Shown: positions 1-7,019, counted from the first letter of the stretch. The stretch: 12,616 nt of DNA from Syntrophobacterales bacterium (GCA_021159265.1 JAGGSD010000227.1:1-12616), one strand, 5' to 3'. Made by a program: numbers and translations. Notes: generated by a model from the letters alone, not told the origin.

Positions 1-96
1 GGCCTGATCGGGAATCCATAACTGCTTGTAATTACTGGATTCCCGCTTTCGCGGGAATGACAGATTAGTGAGTTTTTGACTTTTTACGAATACATC
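1..96. repeat. Palindromic intergenic repeat, cut by the window edge
   Basis: This stretch is built from nested inverted repeats. GGGAATCCA (10-18) pairs with TGGATTCCC (36-44), and ATTCCCGC (39-46) pairs with GCGGGAAT (51-58) around a TTTC loop. Its outer end, read on the minus strand from 96 to 77, is GATGTATTCGTAAAAAGTCA, which matches the end of the complete repeat at 9311-9441 at 19 of 20 positions. Both copies then continue into an A-rich stretch and TGTCATTC. I infer that it is a second copy of the same family with a different central part. Its left end is outside the window. It lies directly downstream of rpmH. Confidence 0.75.
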
Positions 97-111
97 ATCT
101 TTAACACGGGG

Positions 112-249
112 TTAAACGGCAAGCCTCTTTCTACCCTTTGCTCTTCTTCTCTGAAGGACTGCTCTGCCCCCCTTCGTGGCCATCCTCGCACGGAAACCAT
201 GCGTTCTTTTTCGCTTGAGATTACTCTTATGTGTTAAATTTTTTTTCAT
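112..249 (-). CDS. rpmH: 50S ribosomal protein L34
   Basis: A 45-residue, very basic protein of normal L34 length. The family signature is clear from residue 12 onward: KRKRTHGFRARMATKGGRAV and then LQRRRAKGRKRLAV to the TAA stop, which matches the L34 core and its conserved C-terminus. L34 is a late-assembling component of the large ribosomal subunit. The N-terminus (MKKNLTHKSNL) departs from the common MKRTYQPS form. The start is ATG at 249 with GGAG at 258-261, eight bases upstream. In most bacteria rnpA follows rpmH directly. Here a palindromic repeat follows instead, so rnpA is either beyond the left edge or elsewhere. The gene is transcribed divergently from uvrB. Confidence 0.95.
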   Translation of the reverse strand: MKKNLTHKSNLKRKRTHGFRARMATKGGRAVLQRRRAKGRKRLAV

Positions 250-284
250 TTAATGAACTCCGCTCAAAATCTATAGTCGAATCT

Positions 285-313
285 TTTACAACATAGTCGA
301 TATTATTTGTCAA
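285..313 (-). promoter_or_regulatory. Promoter of rpmH, with tandem ATAGTCGA repeats
   Basis: On the minus strand a perfect TTGACA (308-313) is followed after 17 bp by TGTAAA (285-290), a 4/6 match to the -10 box. The site is 36 bp upstream of the rpmH ATG. The plus-strand octamer ATAGTCGA occurs at 273-280 and again at 293-300, exactly 20 bp apart, on either side of the -10 box. These could be operator half-sites, which is an inference. Confidence 0.6.
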
Positions 314-349
314 GGTGTAATTTGTTTCCATTTAACGGAACAGAAAAGC

Positions 350-379
350 TTGCCAATTTTGTTTAAATATTCTTATAAT
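350..379 (+). promoter_or_regulatory. Promoter candidate for uvrBC
   Basis: TTGCCA (350-355) and a perfect TATAAT (374-379) are separated by 18 bp on the plus strand. Transcription would start near 386, just before the inverted-repeat element at 394-609, so the uvrB messenger would carry that whole element in a leader of about 258 nt. I recognise no LexA operator here, but LexA sites vary between groups and one cannot be excluded. Confidence 0.55.
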
Positions 380-393
380 TTCAAATTAAATAC

Positions 394-609
394 ATGACTC
401 TGTTGATTTATGAGGATTTTCGTTTAAGATCAAGCCTGCCTGTGCCGCCTGCACGGCAGACAGGCAGGCAACGCAGACAGGGCATGCGAAAAAAATAACG
501 GTTCGACTGAGCTCGCCGAAGGCCTCAGGCATATAGTTAATATTCTGAGGATTATTTTTTGAGCACAACGCAGAGATTGGGCGAAAAGACCTTAAATCAA
601 CAGAGTCAT
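394..609. repeat. MITE-like element with 17-bp perfect terminal inverted repeats
   Basis: ATGACTCTGTTGATTTA at 394-410 is exactly complementary to 593-609. The match resumes after a 5-6 base gap as TTTTCG (417-422) against CGAAAA (582-587). Inside are a GC-rich hairpin (434-469) and a near-palindrome around GAGCTC (502-520). No credible protein is encoded. The element ends 34 bp before the uvrB ATG and fills most of the gap between rpmH and uvrB. I see no clear target-site duplication, so it may be an old insertion or a structured leader rather than a mobile element. Confidence 0.65.
434..469. repeat. GC-rich palindromic repeat, copy 1
   Basis: GCCTGCCTGT (434-443) is perfectly complementary to ACAGGCAGGC (460-469). 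An inner GCCG/CGGC pair can extend the hairpin. The sequence is related to the repeat at 5921-5987 near eno (shared GCCTGCCTGTGC and GGCAGAC). It lies inside the inverted-repeat element upstream of uvrB. Confidence 0.65.
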
Positions 610-643
610 ACATTGATAAGAGAAAATACAAGGAACTAACTAA

Positions 644-2659
644 ATGAAACAACTGAAAATAGTTACAGAATTTGAACCCAGGGGTGATCAGCCGCAGGCA
701 ATTGAGAAACTTGTTGAAGGCATCAAAAAGGGTTGCGAACATCAGGTACTCCTTGGAGTCACCGGTTCAGGCAAGACATTTACCGTGGCAAATGTTATCG
801 AAAAATTACAAAGGCCTGCCCTCGTCATAGCTCACAACAAAACTCTGGCAGCTCAGCTCTATAACGAATTCAGTAACCTTTTTCCTGATAACGCTGTGGA
901 GTATTTTGTCAGTTATTATGATTACTACCAGCCTGAGGCCTATATGCCGAGTACCGACACATTCATTGAAAAAGACGCATCCATCAACGAAGAAATAGAC
1001 AAAATGCGCCACTCCGCCACACGTTCCCTTTTCGAAAGAAATGATGTCATTATTGTGGCCAGTGTATCATGTATATACGGTATCGGATCTCCCGATGAGT
1101 ACTATGGCATGGTTGTGTCTTTGAAAGAAGGAATGGAAATTGAGCGCAATGATCTTCTCAAAAAACTGGTAGAGATACAGTACACGCGAAACGATATAGA
1201 TTTCCACAGGGGCGCTTTTCGAGTTCGTGGCGATGTTGTGGAGGTCTTTCCTCCCTATGAAGATGAGCGGGTTATCAGAATTGAGTTTTTTGGAAATACC
1301 ATTGAGTCCATATCACTTATTGATCCTCTGCGGGGGAAAAGGCTAAAAAGAATCGAAAAAATTGCAGTTTATCCCGGCAGTCATTATGTAACAACGAAAG
1401 GCAAGATAAAAAGGGCCATCGCCGCAATAAGAGAAGAACTGGAGATGCGACTTAAGGAGCTGGAAGCGCATAACAAACTTCTTGAGGCACAGCGGCTGGA
1501 ACAGCGGACGCGATTCGATCTGGAAATGATGGAGGAAATGGGATACTGTCAGGGCATTGAAAATTATTCCCGCCACCTTACGGGTCGAAAACCCGGAGAA
1601 CCACCACCGACGCTGATGGAATATTTGCCTGAGGATGCCCTGGTTATTATCGATGAATCTCATGCGACAGTTCCTCAATTACGGGGGATGTATCATGGAG
1701 ACAGGTCCAGAAAAGAGACCCTGGTAAACTATGGATTTCGACTTCCCTCAGCTTTAGATAACCGCCCACTTGAGTTTTCCGAGTTTGAGGAATTTCCCTA
1801 CCCTAAAATTTTCGTATCCGCAACTCCCGCGGTCTATGAACTGGAGAAATCAGGGGGGAGGCTTGTCGAGCAGATTATCAGACCCACAGGGCTGATGGAT
1901 CCCGGGATTATCATCAAACCCGCAAGTCACCAGGTGGACAATCTGTTAGGTCAAATCAGCAGCAGAGTTAAACAAAAGGAGCGTGTTCTCGTTACAACGC
2001 TGACAAAAAGAATGGCTGAAAACCTTACAGAGTATTATCGAGGCCTGGGTATCAGGGCACGGTATCTGCACTCTGATATTAAAACCCTGGAGCGTGTGAG
2101 GATTATAAGGGATCTGAGAAAGGGTGAGTTTGATGTTCTTATCGGCGTCAATCTTCTGAGAGAAGGACTCGATATTCCTGAGGTTTCCCTGGTAGCCATA
2201 CTGGATGCGGATAAAGAAGGATTCTTGCGTTCCGAACGGTCTCTGATACAAACCGGCGGGCGCGCCGCAAGAAACATAAACGGTCAGGTCGTTATGTATG
2301 CCGACACGGTAACGCAGTCAATCCAGGCATGTCTTGAGGAAACAGAAAGACGCAGAAAAATACAGCAGGAATTCAATAAGAAAAACGGGATTACCCCGGA
2401 GACCATCAAAAGATCGATGCACGATGTTCTTGCTTCCGTGTATGAGACGGATTATCTGACTATCTCAACTGCAGCGGAAGATATTGAAGAGTATATTTCA
2501 GAACAAGACATTCCGTTCATGATCAAAAAACTGACCAGGCAGATGAAAGAAGCGGCAAAGGACCTCAAGTTTGAAGAGGCGGCAAAAATAAGGGACAGGA
2601 TCAAAGAACTTTCCGGGGTGGAAACGGAAATAGCATTGTGGAAACAGCGGCAAAAGTGA
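644..2659 (+). CDS. uvrB: Excinuclease ABC subunit B
   Basis: A full-length (671 aa) UvrB, the damage-verifying helicase-like subunit of bacterial nucleotide excision repair. It is loaded by UvrA and recruits UvrC. Visible motifs are the Walker A GVTGSGKT (38-45), the beta-hairpin YYDYYQPEAYMP (91-102) that is inserted between the DNA strands, the Walker B-type DESH (337-340), the motif VI region QTGGRAARN (536-544), and a C-terminal UVR motif (about 624-659, FEEAAKIRDRI) that contacts UvrC. The start is ATG at 644 with AAGGAA at 630-635. The 3' end overlaps the start of uvrC by 22 bases, implying translational coupling. A promoter candidate lies far upstream at 350-379, beyond a repeat element. 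Confidence 0.99.
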   Translation: MKQLKIVTEFEPRGDQPQAIEKLVEGIKKGCEHQVLLGVTGSGKTFTVANVIEKLQRPALVIAHNKTLAAQLYNEFSNLFPDNAVEYFVSYYDYYQPEAYMPSTDTFIEKDASINEEIDKMRHSATRSLFERNDVIIVASVSCIYGIGSPDEYYGMVVSLKEGMEIERNDLLKKLVEIQYTRNDIDFHRGAFRVRGDVVEVFPPYEDERVIRIEFFGNTIESISLIDPLRGKRLKRIEKIAVYPGSHYVTTKGKIKRAIAAIREELEMRLKELEAHNKLLEAQRLEQRTRFDLEMMEEMGYCQGIENYSRHLTGRKPGEPPPTLMEYLPEDALVIIDESHATVPQLRGMYHGDRSRKETLVNYGFRLPSALDNRPLEFSEFEEFPYPKIFVSATPAVYELEKSGGRLVEQIIRPTGLMDPGIIIKPASHQVDNLLGQISSRVKQKERVLVTTLTKRMAENLTEYYRGLGIRARYLHSDIKTLERVRIIRDLRKGEFDVLIGVNLLREGLDIPEVSLVAILDADKEGFLRSERSLIQTGGRAARNINGQVVMYADTVTQSIQACLEETERRRKIQQEFNKKNGITPETIKRSMHDVLASVYETDYLTISTAAEDIEEYISEQDIPFMIKKLTRQMKEAAKDLKFEEAAKIRDRIKELSGVETEIALWKQRQK

Positions 2660-4500
2660 AAAGTAAAAACAACATTCTGGAAAACAAGGTAAAAAACGCA
2701 CCCGGAACGGCGGGGGTCTATCTCATGAGAGACGAACACAATAAGGTCATCTATGTGGGAAAGTCCAGGAATCTCAGGACAAGGGTGCACTCCTATTTCC
2801 GGGGGAAGGATTCAAGACCCATGATTCCCTTTCTTGTATCCAGGATTCACGATCTTGAATTTATCGTTACAAAAACTGAAAAGGAAGCCCTCATCCTGGA
2901 AATCAATCTGATTAAAAAATATAAACCCCGCTACAACGTCAATTTCAAGGATGACAAATACTATTTCAGTATCAGGATAGACCTCAAGGAGAAATTCCCG
3001 CGCTTTCAACTGGTGAGACGCATAAAAAAAGACGGCGCAAAGTACTTTGGCCCTTACTCATCCAGCGCCGCGGTAAAAAAGACTCTTCATTATATCCAGA
3101 AGATTTTTCCCCTTCGAACATGCAAGGATGTGGAATTCCGTGCCAGGACAAGACCCTGTATGGAATTTGAGATAAAAAGGTGCCTTGCCCCATGCTGTGA
3201 TTTTATCGGAAGCGAAGAATATCGAAAAATAGCGAAAGACGCCGTTCTCTTTATGGAAGGCCACGGTAAAAAACTGATTGCCGAGTTGAAATCAAGAATG
3301 AAAACAGCGGCAAAGGAACTCAATTTTGAAGAAGCAACTGAAATAAGAAACAGAATCGGCGCCATAAAAGCGACCCTCGAAAAACAGAGGGTTGTTTCCA
3401 TGTCCTTCAAGGATAGGGATGTCTTCGGCCTTTACAGATCAGGTGATCGGCTTCAGGTGTGTCTTCTATACATCAGAAATGGCAGTGTTCTGGGCACAAA
3501 GAACTTCCCTCTCTTTCAGATCGGCGTCAATCCGTCGGAGGTTATTTCATCTCTTCTTAAACAGTATTACGATGATCAGGTTGTTATTCCCCGGGAGATC
3601 ATCATTCCTGAAAACATTGAGGACAGAAAAGTTATTGAAGAATGGCTGACGGAAAAAAAGAAAGGGAAAAAGGTCTCTATAGTCGTTCCGAAGAGGGGAG
3701 AGCGGACAAATCTTATTTCTATAGCGGCAAGTAATGCCGAAAATGTATTCAACGTGGAGAAAATTCGCGAAGCCGATGAAGAGAAAGCCATGAAAATCTT
3801 AGTGGAGCGGCTTCACTTGAAAAAGATGCCTCACCGGATCGAGTGTTTCGATATATCAAATGTGGGCGGCAGGTACGCAGTCGGATCAATGGCAACTTTT
3901 CTCGAAGGGAAGCCCGAAAAAACAGGTTACAGACGTTTCAAAATCAAGACCGTAACCGGTGCAGATGATTACTCAATGATGCATGAGGTTTTAAGAAGAC
4001 GCTACCGGGATACAGAGAACATTCCCGACCTGATTGTTGTTGACGGGGGAAAGGGGCAGCTTAATGTGGCGCTCAATGTATTACAGGAATTGGAAATAGA
4101 AGAGCCGGATGTCATTGGCCTGGCAAAGGAATCGAGTTCGGCACACGGGGGAAATAATATCATTATCAATAAAGAAGAGGATCGGGTATATCTGCCTAAC
4201 AGGAAAAATCCTGTCTATCTTTCACGATACCCCGCTGCCCTTTTTCTTCTCCAGAGAATAAGAGATGAAGCACATCGCTTTGCCGTTTCATACTATCGGA
4301 GATTAAAGGAAAAGATCGATTTCAGATCTCTCGTGGATGCGATACCGGGAATCGGTAATTACAGAAAAAGGGCGCTGCTTTGCCATTTTAAGGATGTAGA
4401 AAAAATTAGAGAGGCATCAGAGGAGGAATTAGGAAAAATCCCCGGAATCGGCAAAGAAACAGCCCGCAGGATTTTCGATCATTTTCATGGGGAAATTTAA
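2638..4500 (+). CDS. uvrC: Excinuclease ABC subunit C
   Basis: UvrC (620 aa, normal length) makes both incisions flanking a lesion bound by UvrB. In order it has the GIY-YIG nuclease (about 20-98, GVYLM and VIYVGKSRNLRTR) for the 3' cut, then four cysteines C162, C174, C182 and C186 in the spacing of the UvrC iron-sulfur site. A UVR motif (about 211-247, NFEEATEIRNRI) follows. The RNase H-like 5' nuclease contains D405 (FDIS), D469 (VVDGGKGQ) and H546 (DEAHRF). Two helix-hairpin-helix motifs (about 568-580 and 600-612, PGIG in each) bind DNA. The start is GTG at 2638, inside uvrB. An in-frame GTG at 2656, overlapping the uvrB TGA, is an alternative that would remove six residues; neither has a strong Shine-Dalgarno sequence. 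Confidence 0.99.
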   Translation: METAAKVKSKNNILENKVKNAPGTAGVYLMRDEHNKVIYVGKSRNLRTRVHSYFRGKDSRPMIPFLVSRIHDLEFIVTKTEKEALILEINLIKKYKPRYNVNFKDDKYYFSIRIDLKEKFPRFQLVRRIKKDGAKYFGPYSSSAAVKKTLHYIQKIFPLRTCKDVEFRARTRPCMEFEIKRCLAPCCDFIGSEEYRKIAKDAVLFMEGHGKKLIAELKSRMKTAAKELNFEEATEIRNRIGAIKATLEKQRVVSMSFKDRDVFGLYRSGDRLQVCLLYIRNGSVLGTKNFPLFQIGVNPSEVISSLLKQYYDDQVVIPREIIIPENIEDRKVIEEWLTEKKKGKKVSIVVPKRGERTNLISIAASNAENVFNVEKIREADEEKAMKILVERLHLKKMPHRIECFDISNVGGRYAVGSMATFLEGKPEKTGYRRFKIKTVTGADDYSMMHEVLRRRYRDTENIPDLIVVDGGKGQLNVALNVLQELEIEEPDVIGLAKESSSAHGGNNIIINKEEDRVYLPNRKNPVYLSRYPAALFLLQRIRDEAHRFAVSYYRRLKEKIDFRSLVDAIPGIGNYRKRALLCHFKDVEKIREASEEELGKIPGIGKETARRIFDHFHGEI

Positions 4501-4604
4501 TGCGGCAAAGCCGCAAGGACTGAGCAATGAGCAGTGAGGACTGAGTGCTAAGGGATTAATCCCTAATCCCTTAATCCTTTCAGCCAGTTATACAAGCCGC
4601 TAGT
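4501..4604. other. Convergent uvrC/eno gap with small hairpins
   Basis: GCGGC-AAA-GCCGC (4502-4514) directly follows the uvrC stop. TAAGGGATT (4549-4557) pairs with AATCCCTTA (4565-4573) around a 7-nt loop. Neither hairpin has a convincing T-run, so they are only possible bidirectional termination or RNA-end structures. The gap also holds decayed direct repeats (GGACTGAG twice, AATCCCT twice). Confidence 0.4.
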
Positions 4605-5888
4605 TTAACGGACAAAGCCGGCGCGTCCGGCATAAACGGCTGCGCCGCCAAGCTCTTCTTCAATTCTCACCAACTGGTTATATTTTTCCAGTCGTTCACC
4701 ACGGCATGGGGCGCCTGTCTTGAGGTGGCCGGTGTTCATAGCTACTGTAAAGTCAGCAATAAAGCTGTCAACGGTTTCTCCGCTGCGATGTGATACCATT
4801 GCTCCCCAGCCTGCCTTGCGCGCCATTTCGATTGCGGCAACAGTTTCGCTCAGTGTTCCTATCTGATTAAGTTTTATAAGAACGCCGTTAGCCACATTTT
4901 CGTCAATACCCCGCGCAATACGTTTTACATTAGTAACGAACAAATCATCTCCAACCAGTTCTATTTTATCGCCAAGGGTCTTGTTAAGCAGATTCCATCC
5001 TTCCCAGTCATCTTCCGCAAGCCCGTCTTCTATAACAATAATCGGATATTTACCAACCCACTCAGCATACATGCCAACCATCTCTTTCGAGGTAGCTTTA
5101 CGTCCTTCCGTCCGGAGATTATATATCCCATCCTCGTAAAATCCGCTGGAGGCCGGGTCTAGGGCAATGGAGATGTCTTCACCAGGGTTATAACCGGCTT
5201 TGTCAATTGCTTCCACTATTGCCTCCACAGCTTCAGCATTTGTTTTAAGCGCCGGCGCAAAGCCGCCTTCATCTCCAACACCGACAGAATATCCCTTATC
5301 TTTTAATACACCCTTTAGAGTATGATACGTTTCGCTTGCCCACCTTAAAGCCTCTTTAAAATTTGGGGCGCCTACGGGACAAATCATAAATTCCTGAAGA
5401 TCGGGGCCCTGCCAGTTGGCATGAACGCCACCATTCAGGACATTAAACATCGGACATGGTAATAATCTGGCAGTAACACCGCCTAAGTAGCGGTACAGTG
5501 GTAAATTAACCGCATTTGCTGCAGAGCGTGCCACTGCCATACTAACGCCAAGGATAGCATTAGCGCCGAATTGGGACTTATTCGGCGTTCCATCCAGGCT
5601 GATCATGGTTTGATCAACATCGGCCTGATTTAATGCGTCCATCCCTTTGACGGCTTTTGCAATTTCATCGTTGACGTGGGCAACAGCCTTCATCACACCT
5701 TTTCCGCTGTAGCGGTTTTCATCACCATCACGCAGTTCAACTGCTTCGTGAATACCTGTAGAAGCGCCGGAGGGAACTCCAGCCCTGCCTTTTGCTCCGC
5801 ATTCTAAACAAACATCTACCTCAACTGTGGGATTTCCGCGTGAATCTAAAATCTCACGTGCCAGAACTTGCTTGATCCGTGTTAACAT
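4605..5888 (-). CDS. eno: Enolase (phosphopyruvate hydratase)
   Basis: A 427-residue cytosolic glycolytic enzyme converting 2-phosphoglycerate to phosphoenolpyruvate, of standard length. Visible features are the N-terminal DSRGNPTVEV, the mobile loop SGAST (40-44), and the catalytic Glu in GDEGGF (E207). The Mg2+ ligands are D244 (ALDPAS), E287 (IEDGL) and D314 (GDDL). Catalytic K339 (IKLNQIG), SHRSGET (366-372) and K390 are also present. The start is ATG at 5888, preceded by an AGGGGGAT Shine-Dalgarno. An in-frame start at 5972 would add 28 residues lacking enolase similarity, encoded largely by a GC-rich repeat, and is rejected. One oddity is that the usual Glu in ALDxASSEF is Gly here (G249, codon GGA, one base from GAA). 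The gene stands alone, convergent with uvrC. Confidence 0.98.
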   Translation of the reverse strand: MLTRIKQVLAREILDSRGNPTVEVDVCLECGAKGRAGVPSGASTGIHEAVELRDGDENRYSGKGVMKAVAHVNDEIAKAVKGMDALNQADVDQTMISLDGTPNKSQFGANAILGVSMAVARSAANAVNLPLYRYLGGVTARLLPCPMFNVLNGGVHANWQGPDLQEFMICPVGAPNFKEALRWASETYHTLKGVLKDKGYSVGVGDEGGFAPALKTNAEAVEAIVEAIDKAGYNPGEDISIALDPASSGFYEDGIYNLRTEGRKATSKEMVGMYAEWVGKYPIIVIEDGLAEDDWEGWNLLNKTLGDKIELVGDDLFVTNVKRIARGIDENVANGVLIKLNQIGTLSETVAAIEMARKAGWGAMVSHRSGETVDSFIADFTVAMNTGHLKTGAPCRGERLEKYNQLVRIEEELGGAAVYAGRAGFVR

Positions 5889-5907
5889 ATTATCCCCCTG
5901 ATTTTTT

Positions 5908-5913
5908 ATTATA
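5908..5913 (-). promoter_or_regulatory. -10 box candidate for eno
   Basis: A perfect TATAAT on the minus strand, 19 bp upstream of the eno ATG, would give a leader of only about 14 nt that still contains the Shine-Dalgarno. The expected -35 position (about 5931-5936) lies in a GC-rich palindromic repeat and reads CGCACA, so no normal -35 box is present. The repeat may have replaced the original one. Confidence 0.4.
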
Positions 5914-5920
5914 ATGCCAA

Positions 5921-5987
5921 CGTGCCTGCCTGTGCGTGCCCCCGTCTGCCATGCCGGCACAGGCAGACGCACATGGACGGGCCGGTA
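5921..5987. repeat. GC-rich palindromic repeat, copy 2
   Basis: CGTCTGCC (5943-5950) is complementary to GGCAGACG (5962-5969), and TGCCTGTGC near 5927-5935 is complementary to GCACAGGCA at about 5957-5965. The copy shares GCCTGCCTGTGC and GGCAGAC with the repeat at 434-469. It sits 33 bp upstream of the eno start and overlaps the expected eno promoter. Confidence 0.6.
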
Positions 5988-6220
5988 TAGCGGAGCTTTC
6001 TAAAAACCTTTCAACCGTAGGGACTGAAAATTAATAACTCATCGTTTTCGTATCCCTGCTTCAAGTCATCTTTAGCCGCTCCTCATTCACAAAATCCTCA
6101 AATTAGCTCTGCTAGTTCTGTGGTTTTGCTCAATCGGATCGACTAAACCTAACCTAAATCAGAGCGCAAATTCCAATGACTTGTTTATTTCCAGTCCCTC
6201 AGTCTTTGACCTTTAAACTC
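5976..6220. other. Divergent eno/mntP gap with no gene recognised
   Basis: Together with the flanking elements this makes a 394-bp gap between the eno and mntP starts. I found no ORF with credible composition and no tRNA. I looked for the yybP-ykoY manganese riboswitch that often precedes mntP. A TTTGACC at about 6205-6211 is the only fragment recalling it, and the rest of the motif is absent. The octamer AGGGACTG occurs on opposite strands near 6021 and 6193. Confidence 0.4.
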
Positions 6221-6247
6221 TTTACATACTTCTCTAAAAAATATGAT
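6221..6247 (+). promoter_or_regulatory. Promoter candidate for mntP
   Basis: TTTACA (6221-6226) and TATGAT (6242-6247) each match the sigma70 consensus at 5 of 6 positions, but the spacer is short (15 bp). Transcription would start near 6254. This favours the ATG at 6283 as the translation start over the TTG at 6247. Confidence 0.35.
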
Positions 6248-6282
6248 TGTATAAGTCAAGATTTTTCAGCTATATTGCCTTT

Positions 6283-6846
6283 ATGGGTTTTTTCTCGATT
6301 TTATTCATTGCCATCGGACTGGGAATGGATGCCTTTGCCGTAGCTATAGGCACGGGTGTTGTCATCAGGAAACTGTCATTCGGCCATGTCTTTCGCCTTT
6401 CTTTTCACTTCGGCCTGTTCCAGTTTTTCATGCCCATCATCGGATGGCTTATCGGCGGGACTGTTTCCAATTATATGATAAATTATGGTCATTGGATTGC
6501 TTTTTGTCTCCTCGTGTGGATCGGAGGAAAAATGATAAGGGATTCCTTTAAAGAAGCCGGGAAGCTTGCACAGGTAGATCCGACAAGAGGCATGCGCCTT
6601 ATCCTATTATCCGTTGCCACCAGCATTGATGCCCTCGCCGTGGGGATCAGCTTTGCTTTTTTAAACATCACGATTTGGTATCCGAGTATTATAATCGGTA
6701 TCGTTGCTTCCATCATGACCATAACAGGAATGATGTTCGGCGAAAGTCTGCGTAAGATCGCAGGTAAAAAAGTCGGAATCCTCGGCGGTTTCATCCTGAT
6801 CGGCATAGGGATAAAGATACTGATAGAGCATCTGTTCCTTTTTTAG
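6283..6846 (+). CDS. mntP: Manganese efflux pump MntP
   Basis: An inner-membrane protein of 187 aa, essentially the length of E. coli MntP, with six predicted hydrophobic segments. The two halves carry the diagnostic repeated motif: GLGMDAFAVAIG (13-24, Asp16) in TM1 and ATSIDALAVGIS (112-123, Asp116). HWIAF (70-74), GGKMI and the C-terminal GKKVGILGGFILIGIGIKIL are also typical. MntP exports Mn2+ and protects against manganese overload. ATG at 6283 was chosen because it gives the family length and places the motifs at family positions. An upstream in-frame TTG at 6247 overlaps a promoter-like -10 box. The Shine-Dalgarno is weak. The gene is monocistronic, divergent from eno and convergent with ilvN. 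Confidence 0.93.
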   Translation: MGFFSILFIAIGLGMDAFAVAIGTGVVIRKLSFGHVFRLSFHFGLFQFFMPIIGWLIGGTVSNYMINYGHWIAFCLLVWIGGKMIRDSFKEAGKLAQVDPTRGMRLILLSVATSIDALAVGISFAFLNITIWYPSIIIGIVASIMTITGMMFGESLRKIAGKKVGILGGFILIGIGIKILIEHLFLF

Positions 6847-6982
6847 CAAAGTATCAATGATTCTGCTGATTAATGGTCTTTTCGCCCGGTACCATTTTGA
6901 AGATGCTGTCATTGTTCGGTCAAGACTCTAAGTCTGTGGTAACACGATTTGACCATGCCTGCTCGAAAATGTGTGTATACCT

Positions 6983-7015
6983 GGAATTCAGAATTTCCCC
7001 CGGGAATTCCTTTTT
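6983..7015 (+). terminator. Rho-independent terminator after mntP
   Basis: GGAATTC (6983-6989) pairs with GAATTCC (7004-7010), followed by TTTTT (7011-7015). An alternative inner pairing GAATT-CCC/GGG-AATTC is also possible. The T-run on the plus strand indicates termination of mntP. The hairpin lies 10 nt past the ilvN stop and could also protect the ilvBN 3' end, though it has no T-run in that direction. Confidence 0.65.
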
Positions 7016-7019
7016 CTTG

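Noticed and set aside
386..742. 118-codon minus-strand ORF opposite the uvrB leader
   Set aside because: It crosses the inverted-repeat element, the GC palindrome and the start of uvrB. Its composition is repeat-like and it has no domain.
4549..4573. Strong terminator between uvrC and eno
   Set aside because: The hairpin is real but neither strand shows a following T-run, so it is reported only as part of the gap and not as a confident terminator.
5889..5972. 28-residue N-terminal extension of enolase
   Set aside because: It is encoded largely by the GC-rich palindromic repeat, has no enolase similarity, and the ATG at 5888 has a strong Shine-Dalgarno and the correct family N-terminus.
6195..6246. 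yybP-ykoY manganese riboswitch upstream of mntP
   Set aside because: Only a TTTGACC fragment recalls the motif. The conserved loops and the long paired stem are not visible.
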